A stretch of DNA of 37,499 bases from DASWJQ01 sp036397095 (lineage in GTDB: Bacteria > Chloroflexota > Anaerolineae > Anaerolineales > E44-bin32): the NCBI GenBank assembly GCA_036397095.1, contig DASWJQ010000023.1, forward strand, positions 1 to 37,499, read 5' to 3'. The notes under the pieces were generated by a model, which worked only from the letters and a program-made list of their open reading frames with translations, had not been told where the DNA came from and made no database searches. The translations under genes were made by a program, and so were the position numbers. Below are positions 31,624-37,499 of the stretch, piece after piece; position 1 is the stretch's first letter; the number at the start of each line of letters is the position of its first letter.

Positions 31624-32595
31624 ATGAGAAAGAGTCGCCTTTTTCTCGCGCTCAGCCTGCTGGTGGCTGCATCGATGATGCTGGCTGCCTGCGGCGGCGC
31701 GGCGACCGAAGCTCCGGTCGTGGAACCGATCGAACCGACCGATGAGCCGATGGAACCAACCGAAGAGCCGATGCCGGACCTGGGCACGGCTGAGAACCCG
31801 GTTGTCTGGGTTCTGACACCGTCACAGGACACGCAGACCGTGCTTTCTGGCGCCGAGGGCATTGCCGAGTATGTCGAACAACAGACCGGCATTGTGATCG
31901 ACTCGTTCGTCGCCACCGACTACACATCGCAGGTTGAGGCGATGTGCAGTGGTGAGGCGCACATGGGTGCGATCAACACCTTTGGTTACGTGCGGGCTGC
32001 CGATCGCGGCTGCGCCGATGCCGCCCTGGCTTCGGTCCGCTTCGGTGCCTCGACCTATGCCGGCCAGATCATCACCCAGGCCGGTTCGGACATCACAGGC
32101 ATCGAGGACATGGCCGGCCGCTCGTTCTGCCGGCCTGACCCCGGCTCCACCTCGGGTTGGGTAATCCCCAGCCTGCTGCTGCTCGGCGCCGGGATCGATC
32201 CTGAAGCCGACCTGTCCGAGATCATCGACGCTGGTGGCCACGATGCCGTCGTGATCGCCGTCTACAACGGCGACTGCGATGCCGGCTCGACCTTCGTCGA
32301 TGCCCGCACCAATGTCGAGGAGGACTTCACGGACGTGAGGGAGAAGGTTATCGTCGTCCAAGAGACGGCCCCGATCCCGAACGACAGCATCGCCTTCACG
32401 CCGGACTTCCCCGAAGAACTGCGCACGCAGATCGTCGATGCGCTGATGAGCCTGAACGACACGGATGATGGCGTGGAAATGCTTAACGGCCTCTTCTCGT
32501 GGGCTGGCTTGATCGAGATCGACGACACGTTCTACGATGGCTTCCGCCAGCAGCTCGAAGCTGCCGGCCTGACGGCGGAGGAATTCGCCGACTAG
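31624..32595 (+). CDS. phnD: Phosphonate/phosphite-type ABC transporter substrate-binding lipoprotein
   Basis: 323 residues. A lipoprotein signal with LAAC (Cys23) is followed by an acidic Thr/Glu/Pro linker (about 27-55) that includes a 7-residue duplication, then a PhnD-like periplasmic-binding domain (WVLTPSQDTQTVLSGAEGIAEYVEQQTG, AINTFGYVRAADRGCADAAL, AGRSFCRPDPGSTSGWVIPSLLL, PNDSIAFTPDFPEELR). Family members capture phosphonates, phosphite or related anions; no C-P lyase or phosphite dehydrogenase gene is nearby, so the ligand is open. Three extra Cys in the binding domain could form disulfides. A strong hairpin separates it from phnC. Confidence 0.88.
   Translation: MRKSRLFLALSLLVAASMMLAACGGAATEAPVVEPIEPTDEPMEPTEEPMPDLGTAENPVVWVLTPSQDTQTVLSGAEGIAEYVEQQTGIVIDSFVATDYTSQVEAMCSGEAHMGAINTFGYVRAADRGCADAALASVRFGASTYAGQIITQAGSDITGIEDMAGRSFCRPDPGSTSGWVIPSLLLLGAGIDPEADLSEIIDAGGHDAVVIAVYNGDCDAGSTFVDARTNVEEDFTDVREKVIVVQETAPIPNDSIAFTPDFPEELRTQIVDALMSLNDTDDGVEMLNGLFSWAGLIEIDDTFYDGFRQQLEAAGLTAEEFAD
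31732..31773 (+). repeat. Two tandem 21-nt units in the phnD linker
   Basis: Units 31732-31752 and 31753-31773 differ at two third-codon positions and encode EPTDEPM and EPTEEPM. They lengthen the flexible linker between lipid anchor and binding domain and could vary in number between strains. Confidence 0.8.
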
Positions 32596-32610
32596 TCACC
32601 GACAGCAAGA

Positions 32611-32648
32611 GAGACGAGGGAAGGGTTCGCCCTTCCCTCGTCTTCTTT
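32611..32648 (+). terminator. Strong hairpin between phnD and phnC
   Basis: A perfect 13-bp stem, GACGAGGGAAGGG (32613-32625) with CCCTTCCCTCGTC (32630-32642), closed by a TTCG tetraloop and extendable by A-T and G-T pairs. TTCTTTCC follows. It looks like an intrinsic terminator placed inside the operon. A leaky terminator or stability hairpin here would give more binding protein than ATPase or permease. Confidence 0.8.
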
Positions 32649-32668
32649 CCCACGAGCGAGGCCCCCAC

Positions 32669-33454
32669 ATGCTCAGCGTAGAACACTTGACAAAGGTGTA
32701 CAGCACCGGCACCGTCGCCCTGAAGGATGTCAGCTTCCAGGTCGAGGAGGGCGACTTCTTGGTCGTCATCGGCTTGAGCGGCTCGGGCAAGTCAACTTTG
32801 CTACGCTGCATCAACCGGTTGGTCGAGCCGACCGAAGGCCGCATTGTATGGAATGGCGTAGATATCACGGCCGCCTCGGAGGCTGAACTGCGGCGGATTC
32901 GACGCAGTATTGGCATGATCTTCCAGCACTTCAATCTGATCGAACGCTCGGCGGTGCTGACCAACGTTCTCAGCGGCCGCACCGGCTATGTCAATCCTTG
33001 GTGGAGTCTGATTAACTACTGGCCGCTTAAGGAACGCGAGCGGGCCTTGTCGGCCTTGCAGCGCGTCGGCATTCACGAGAAAGCCCGCAACCGCGCTGAC
33101 GAGCTAAGCGGTGGCCAGAAACAACGCGTCGGGATCGCTCGAGCGTTGATGCAGGAGCCCAAGATGATCCTGGCCGATGAACCGGTCGCCAGCCTCGATC
33201 CGGTTCTGGCCCACACGATCCTGTCCTACCTGGAGAAGCTCAATCAGGAGGACAACATGACAATCGTCTGCAGCCTGCACTATCTTGATTTGGTGCAGCG
33301 CTACGCCACGCGTGTCATCGGGCTGCGCGAAGGGGAATTGATCTATCAGGGTTCGCGCGAAGCCATCGGCCGGATGACAGACGAAGAGTTCAAGCGAATC
33401 TACGGCGAGGAAGCCCAGCGCATGGCCGTTGTCGGCCACCAGGTCGGAACATGA
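32669..33454 (+). CDS. phnC: Phosphonate-type ABC transporter ATP-binding protein
   Basis: 261 residues. Walker A GLSGSGKST at 35-43, Q-loop in GMIFQHFNLIERSAVLTNVLSGR, signature LSGGQKQR from 146, Walker B ILADEP with Asp170-Glu171, and the H-loop in SLHYLDLVQRYATRVIGLREG. The LTNVLSGRTGY wording is characteristic of PhnC. It powers uptake by the permease encoded next, whose ATG overlaps its stop by four bases. It starts 73 bp after phnD, behind the intercistronic hairpin. Confidence 0.94.
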   Translation: MLSVEHLTKVYSTGTVALKDVSFQVEEGDFLVVIGLSGSGKSTLLRCINRLVEPTEGRIVWNGVDITAASEAELRRIRRSIGMIFQHFNLIERSAVLTNVLSGRTGYVNPWWSLINYWPLKERERALSALQRVGIHEKARNRADELSGGQKQRVGIARALMQEPKMILADEPVASLDPVLAHTILSYLEKLNQEDNMTIVCSLHYLDLVQRYATRVIGLREGELIYQGSREAIGRMTDEEFKRIYGEEAQRMAVVGHQVGT

Positions 33455-35595
33455 CCGCCCCACCGATCATCGAAGAGCAACGTAACCGCTCGCTGCCGCA
33501 GGCCGCCCTGTCGGCGGTCGTGCCCGGGCTTGGCCAGTTCGTTGCCGGCTACCGCGGCCGCGGCCTTTCCATTCTCTTGACCGTGGCCACCCTCGTCGGA
33601 TTGACGATTTGGACCGCCGCCCAACGTGCCCGCTTCCCAGATTACGGCTTCAGCAGCCGCGCCTTCCTGGCCCTATTTGGCGAGTCGCTCGCCATCCTGA
33701 TTTTTCTGGTCGCCCTGTATTATTTGGCTACACGCACATTTGCTACCCAGCCCTCTACCCAAGCCCTGGCGCGCGCCGTCTTGATCGTGCTCGGCGTTGT
33801 CGCCATCACATTGGTCAGCGACATCTTGATCCGGACGGTCATCAGCGAAGATCAGGACCGCATGCTGTACGGGCTGACCAGTCTGTCCGGCGCCGCCATT
33901 GTCGGCGCCATTTGGCTATGGTCCATCCAGGATGCCTACTTCCTTGGCGACGAATTCGTGCCAGCCACGGGCACACTGATCCTGCTCGGTTCGCTGGCGC
34001 TCATTGTCTTAGGAACCCGCGTCACCCAGATTGACCTGCCCAAGGCCTTCCGCGAATACCGGGACACCCAGGTCATTCTGCGCCGCATTGTGTGGCCCTG
34101 GCAGGCCGCCTTTGTTTATGACACCAACGACCTGATAGCTTCTGCCAGGATCCAGGCGCCCTGCCCGCCGGGAGAGACCGGCCCGCCGGTCAATGAACCC
34201 CATCCGGACGATCCCTGGATTGTGGTGACCCCGACTTGCGGCGACCTGAGTTTCCGCGACTCGATGGGGCAGTTGGATTTCGGCACACTGATGAACATCG
34301 AAGGCGGCAACTTCCGGCCGAACGACACCGCGCGCATCCAATGGCAGAACCCGATCGGCGAGCCTTTCACACCCCGCGGTTTCGGCGAGTCCGAGTTGGT
34401 CATGGGCAATGACGGCGGCTTCACCGTGGAGTTCTATATCCCCGACGTGACCATTCCCTCAACGGCCGCGGGTGCACAAGTCCACACATTGAATGTCATC
34501 CAGTCGGGCACTGCCCGCTTCACGGGCGAATTGAGCCGCGAGATGAAACTAGCGCTGCAGGAAATGCTGGTCACCATCATGATGGGCATGATGGCCACGT
34601 TTGTCGGCATTATCCTGGCCCTGCCGTTCTCGTTCCTGGCGGCCCGCAACCTGATGAACTCCATTCGCAGCACGCTGGAAGGGTTCGTCGGCGGCGTGTT
34701 TGGCCTGATCGCCGGCGGATGGATTGGCAGCCGAGTGGCGGCCTACCTGTCGGCCCAATTGGGCGGCCTGGAAGGCGCTCCCGTCGAGACGGCGGCGCTC
34801 AACTTCATCTTCGTGCTCGGTGGCGCCCTGCTCTTGTACCAATTGGCCGGCAACCTGCTCGACCGGCTGGCCAAACGTGCCTTGCCGACAATCGTCGCCC
34901 GGCTGATTTCCATCATTGGGCTGGGGATTATCGGCGGCCTGCTTGGCTACGCCCTGGGGGTCGGCTTTGCCAACGGCGTGCTGAGTATCGTGTATCCAGC
35001 CGGCTTCGCCGTTGCGATGGCACCGCGCGCCGGGCTGGTCGGCGCGCTCTTGATCGGTGGACTGCTGGCGCTCCAGGCCTACCGCATTGGACCCAGCGGC
35101 GAAGTGACCACGGGCCAACTGATTTACGTCCTCATCCGCACCGTGCTCAACATTGTGCGGTCGATCGAACCGCTGATCTGGGCGTTGGTCGGCATCATCT
35201 GGGTGGGTCCTGGACCTTTCGCCGGTTTCATCGCTCTGACGCTGCACACGATCGCTGCGCTGGGCAAACTGTACTCGGAAGCGATCGAGAGCATCGACCC
35301 CGGGCCGATCGAGGCGCTGCAAGCGACCGGAGCCAACCGGCTGCAGACGATCGTCTATGCGGTCGTACCGCAGGTGCTGCCGCCGTTTATCTCTTTCACG
35401 ATCTATCGCTGGGACATCAACGTCCGTCTTTCCACCATCATCGGCCTGGTTGGCGGAGGCGGTATCGGCTTCTTGCTGATCCAATGGATCCGCCAGTTCC
35501 AGTACTCCTACGCCGGCATTGCCGTGTGGTTGATCACGATCACGGTTGCCGTCTTGGACTTCGTCAGCGCCGAGATTCGTGAACGATTCGTGTAG
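33451..35595 (+). CDS. phnE: Phosphonate-type ABC permease with unusual insertion and N-terminal extension
   Basis: 714 residues, far longer than usual PhnE permeases. Residues 1-195 hold about six helices, starting with ALSAVVPGLGQFVAGYRGRG, which resembles TM2-type modules. Residues about 200-365 are polar and probably extracytoplasmic, with two Cys and an IPT-like stretch (IEGGNFRPNDTARIQW). The permease core begins near 370 and reads LPFSFLAARNL at 391-401. It is then interrupted by about 150 residues (405-557) with about four helices and resumes with RTVLNIVRSIEPLIWAL, GPGPFAGFIALTLHTIAALGKLYSEAIE (the EAA coupling region) and RWDINVRLSTIIGLVGGGGIG. Frame is intact throughout, so this is one long protein, not a frameshift. 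Transport role is likely; the function of the extra parts is unknown. Confidence 0.87.
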   Translation: MTAPPIIEEQRNRSLPQAALSAVVPGLGQFVAGYRGRGLSILLTVATLVGLTIWTAAQRARFPDYGFSSRAFLALFGESLAILIFLVALYYLATRTFATQPSTQALARAVLIVLGVVAITLVSDILIRTVISEDQDRMLYGLTSLSGAAIVGAIWLWSIQDAYFLGDEFVPATGTLILLGSLALIVLGTRVTQIDLPKAFREYRDTQVILRRIVWPWQAAFVYDTNDLIASARIQAPCPPGETGPPVNEPHPDDPWIVVTPTCGDLSFRDSMGQLDFGTLMNIEGGNFRPNDTARIQWQNPIGEPFTPRGFGESELVMGNDGGFTVEFYIPDVTIPSTAAGAQVHTLNVIQSGTARFTGELSREMKLALQEMLVTIMMGMMATFVGIILALPFSFLAARNLMNSIRSTLEGFVGGVFGLIAGGWIGSRVAAYLSAQLGGLEGAPVETAALNFIFVLGGALLLYQLAGNLLDRLAKRALPTIVARLISIIGLGIIGGLLGYALGVGFANGVLSIVYPAGFAVAMAPRAGLVGALLIGGLLALQAYRIGPSGEVTTGQLIYVLIRTVLNIVRSIEPLIWALVGIIWVGPGPFAGFIALTLHTIAALGKLYSEAIESIDPGPIEALQATGANRLQTIVYAVVPQVLPPFISFTIYRWDINVRLSTIIGLVGGGGIGFLLIQWIRQFQYSYAGIAVWLITITVAVLDFVSAEIRERFV

Positions 35596-35799
35596 CCCAG
35601 AACGCGCCGCGGACCGGTGCCGGCGAACGAGAAGTGTCCCTAAATCAAAGTGGCAAAGTGGCGGCTGTCCTGTGCGTAACCGGCGCTTTCTGGCATTGAT
35701 TTATTGGCCATCTCATCCCTGGTCAGGACATGTTGGCCGTCCCCCGCCCGAAATTGCACTGTGAAGCTGATTTGATATAATCGGCGCCGGTCTTAAACC
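35596..35799. other. Gap between phnE and the HNH gene
   Basis: 204 bp without a gene. I see no U-tailed hairpin to end the phn operon. The only features are a tandem 8-nt repeat (AAAGTGGC at 35647-35654 and 35655-35662), GGCCA/TGGCC arms around 35707-35737, and the promoter of the HNH gene. Confidence 0.5.
35754..35781 (+). promoter_or_regulatory. Promoter of the HNH gene
   Basis: A perfect TATAAT (35776-35781) with extended TG-A in front and CG behind. TTGCAC lies 16 bases upstream (35754-35759). The predicted start near 35788 leaves a leader of about 12 nt, too short for a normal ribosome site, and none is seen. Confidence 0.6.
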
Positions 35800-36309
35800 A
35801 TGCTGATAAACGAGCCGGTACTCGTGCTTAACGCCAATTACGAACCGCTCAACGTCTGTTCCACGAGGCGGGCCATGGGCTTGATTTTCTCGGGCAGGGC
35901 CGAGATGATCGAGAATGGCCGCGGCTACATTCAGACCGTCCGCCGCGCCTTCCCCAGGCCCTCGGTCATCCGCATCGGCTACATGATCCGGCGGCCCCGC
36001 CCCAAGGTTCGCCTGAGCAAGCGCGAGGTCTTTCGGCGCGACAACCACACCTGTCAGTACTGCGGCGTCCGCTTTGGGCGCATGACGCTGGACCATGTGG
36101 TACCCCGCCATTTGGGGGGCAGCCACAGTTGGGACAACCTGGTGACGGCTTGCGCTAGCTGCAATCTTAAGAAGGGTGGCCGCTCGCTGGACCAGGCGCC
36201 GATGTCCCTGCAACACGCCCCTTACGAGCCACACGCCTCGGCCCTATACGTCTTTGGTCTGCACCTGGATGACAACGACATGTGGCGGCCTTATCTCGAG
36301 GGCTGGTAA
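35800..36309 (+). CDS. HNH endonuclease domain protein
   Basis: 169 residues. Residues 1-75 form a beta-rich N-terminal part (VLVLNANYEPLNVCSTRRAMGLIFSGRAEMIE) that is typical of a widespread stand-alone HNH family. The nuclease site is complete: structural zinc Cys85/Cys88 and Cys118/Cys121, catalytic His99 in LDHVVPRHLGG, and Asn113 in WDNLVTAC. Family members are thought to nick or cut DNA, but the role of this chromosomal type is not settled. No methylase, restriction partner, intron or toxin gene is adjacent. It converges on hpf with a 139-bp gap that holds nested inverted repeats. Confidence 0.88.
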   Translation: MLINEPVLVLNANYEPLNVCSTRRAMGLIFSGRAEMIENGRGYIQTVRRAFPRPSVIRIGYMIRRPRPKVRLSKREVFRRDNHTCQYCGVRFGRMTLDHVVPRHLGGSHSWDNLVTACASCNLKKGGRSLDQAPMSLQHAPYEPHASALYVFGLHLDDNDMWRPYLEGW

Positions 36310-36326
36310 GAGCGAGATCACCAACC

Positions 36327-36404
36327 CGAAGACACAAGGGCTCCAGGCGGAGACCGCATCCAACGATGCGGTCTCATTTGACATTCGGTACACGCGTGTC
36401 TTCG
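36327..36404. repeat. Nested inverted repeats between HNH gene and hpf
   Basis: Outer arms CGAAGACAC (36327-36335) and GTGTCTTCG (36396-36404) are perfect. Inside is a perfect 10-bp hairpin, GAGACCGCAT (36350-36359) with ATGCGGTCTC (36366-36375) and a 6-nt loop. A 10-bp palindrome ACACGCGTGT (36390-36399) overlaps the right outer arm. No long U-tract on either strand. It may be a two-way terminator or a copy of a dispersed intergenic repeat. Confidence 0.6.
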
Positions 36405-36448
36405 TGTTAAGGATCTTGCGGTCGGCCGCCTGCCGTCGGCGATATCTC

Positions 36449-37015
36449 CTACGCGATCTCAGTCTCAATCAGCCCATAACTGCCGTCGCGCCGTTTGTAC
36501 AGGACATTCACCTGACCCCGTGTTCCATCCAGGTAGACGAAGAACCGCTCGTGGCCCAGCAGGTCCATTTGCTCAATCGCTTCCAATTCGTCCATCGGTA
36601 GGAGCAGAAAGTGCTTGCGGCGGACAACGACCGGCGCCTCATCCGGCTCTTCGTCGACGGTTGCCCAGCCGGGTTCCAGCTCCGTGACCGAGCGACCGTC
36701 CCCACGCGGGCTCCAATGCCGGCCCTTGTAGCGGTCAATCTGGCGCAGCAGCTTGTCGGTGGCGGCGTCGACCGAGGCGAACATGTCATCCGTGCGTTCT
36801 TCGGCCCGCAACAGCACGCCTTTGCCCCGCACCGTGATTTGGGCGACCTGCCTATCCTCGGCACTGCGGGCGGATTCGGCGTAGTTCAGATCGACGGTAG
36901 CGGTTTCGAGGATGTCAAGAAACCGATCCAGCTTGTCAACCTTGTCAAGCACATAGTCATGCAATCGATCGCCGACCTCCAAATTGCGGGCATTGATCTC
37001 CACCTTGATCGACAT
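36449..37015 (-). CDS. hpf: Ribosome hibernation-promoting factor, long form
   Basis: 188 residues. The N-terminal domain (1-100, KVEINARNLEVGDRLHDYVLDKVDKLDRFLD) binds the 30S subunit across the mRNA channel, and the C-terminal domain (about 130-188, VVRRKHFLLLPMDELEAIEQMDLLGHERFFVYLDG) lets long HPF pair two ribosomes into 100S dimers in slow growth. The linker (about 100-130) is acidic at its end. A strong AAGGAGG lies before the ATG. It follows comF on the same strand with a 68-bp gap, a neighbourhood seen in many bacteria. Confidence 0.95.
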   Translation of the reverse strand: MSIKVEINARNLEVGDRLHDYVLDKVDKLDRFLDILETATVDLNYAESARSAEDRQVAQITVRGKGVLLRAEERTDDMFASVDAATDKLLRQIDRYKGRHWSPRGDGRSVTELEPGWATVDEEPDEAPVVVRRKHFLLLPMDELEAIEQMDLLGHERFFVYLDGTRGQVNVLYKRRDGSYGLIETEIA

Positions 37016-37083
37016 TCGGCCTCCTTCAGATGGTCGGACGACATTCGGGCGCGATTGTGGTGGCCTGGCGCAAGGCTCCAGTC

Positions 37084-37499
37084 CTAAGGTCGATGGCCCG
37101 GCGGACGGGTGCGTGCTGGCAAGGTGAAGTCAAGAATTCGTCCGCCGGCCATCGCCAGCGTCAGGCCAAACACCCGCAGCGAGCCGGCTTTGTGCAAACT
37201 TGAGGCGCACGCTTGCAGCGTGGCGCCGGTCGTCCGCAGGTCGTCGACGACCAACACCCGCTGTCCGGCTACGGCCCGCGGGTCCGCTTCGAACGCGCCG
37301 GCCACATTCCGCTGGCGCGCCGTGTAATCCAGCCCGACCTGGCTGCGGGTGATACGAGATCGGCGCAGCCCATCCATCGAAACCTGCGTGCTTGTTTGTC
37401 GTCCCAGGCTCTCGACCAACAAATCGACCTGATTGAAGCCTCGCTGATGCAATCGCACCCGATCCAGCGGCACCGGCACGATCAAGGTTGGCAGCCAAC
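37084..37499 (-). CDS. comF: ComF family phosphoribosyltransferase-like protein (partial)
   Basis: The N-terminal part lies beyond the window edge; 137 codons plus stop are present and the frame is open to the end. VPVPLDRVRLHQRGFNQVDLLVESLG is the ComF hallmark, followed by RSRITRSQVGLDYTARQRNVAGAF and the PRPP-binding loop VLVVDDLRTTGAT. ComF proteins act in DNA uptake (competence) in some bacteria and are found in many that are not known to be competent. The N-terminal zinc finger cannot be checked here. Probably transcribed with hpf. Confidence 0.9.
   Translation of the reverse strand, partial: WLPTLIVPVPLDRVRLHQRGFNQVDLLVESLGRQTSTQVSMDGLRRSRITRSQVGLDYTARQRNVAGAFEADPRAVAGQRVLVVDDLRTTGATLQACASSLHKAGSLRVFGLTLAMAGGRILDFTLPARTRPPGHRP

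Noticed and set aside
35596..35760. Insertion-sequence remnant between phnE and the HNH gene
   Set aside because: Only an 8-nt tandem repeat is seen. No terminal inverted repeats, target duplication or transposase fragment could be found.
1..37499. CRISPR arrays, rRNA and tRNA genes, prophage or toxin-antitoxin pairs
   Set aside because: No regular repeat-spacer pattern, no tRNA cloverleaf and no phage or toxin motifs were seen. The stand-alone HNH gene has no partner suggesting a defence system.

Overview
This window is GC-rich, densely packed bacterial chromosome with mostly housekeeping genes and very short intergenic gaps. Likely host (inference): a Chloroflexota bacterium, probably Anaerolineae-like. 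The clues are frequent GTG/TTG starts, 1-17 nt gene overlaps, lipoproteins whose lipobox is followed by a Thr/Glu/Pro-rich linker, an endonuclease-type MutL with no MutH, and stand-alone Sir2, YugP-type and HNH genes. No mobile element, phage gene, CRISPR array, rRNA or tRNA was found. Only a search of rpoC, mfd or lon against reference genomes would settle the phylum.

Layout. 1-1041 (-): 5' part of rpoC behind a structured leader. 1238-4537 (-): large membrane sensor kinase. 4674-7859 (+): receiver-CpaE/TadZ ATPase, sirtuin and soluble GAF histidine kinase. 7862-9571 (-): mutL, divergent from a four-gene run at 9658-11650 (small membrane protein, HAD phosphatase, small membrane protein, CoA-transferase A-type subunit). 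11651-11927: gene-free stretch with a foldable domain. 11928-15157 (+): three envelope proteases (S41/CtpA, YugP-like, HtrA). 15333-18302 (+): mgtE behind a leader with a possible two-state switch, then a lipid kinase and a methyltransferase. 18345-20340 (+): trmI, a zinc-ribbon protein and a CoA-type NUDIX hydrolase, ending in a terminator shared with the converging rplY unit (20406-21667, -). 21839-26621 (+): membrane-anchored exported protein, pth, mfd. 26618-31430 (-): folC, lon, SH3 lipoprotein. 31624-35595 (+): phosphonate/phosphite-type ABC transporter phnD-phnC-phnE. 35800-36309 (+): HNH nuclease. 36449-37499 (-): comF (partial) and hpf.

How the genes fit together. Most genes serve information processing and quality control: transcription (rpoC), transcription-coupled repair (mfd), mismatch repair (mutL), translation and ribosome care (rplY, pth, trmI, hpf) and proteolysis (lon, ctpA, htrA, yugP). 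Two histidine kinases flank a receiver-ATPase fusion and may form one signalling unit.

Most interesting items. (1) The mgtE leader: the 3' arm of a perfect hairpin near the predicted transcript start can pair equally well with an exact 8-nt copy of the 5' arm lying at the ribosome-binding site. (2) The rpoC leader: a terminator-like hairpin with a competing upstream hairpin. (3) PhnE: about 150 extra residues, including about four membrane helices, split the conserved permease core, on top of a long N-terminal membrane and extracytoplasmic extension. (4) A foldable non-coding domain before ctpA. (5) Predicted leaderless or near-leaderless promoters. All RNA structures were paired by eye, without energy calculation or comparative data.
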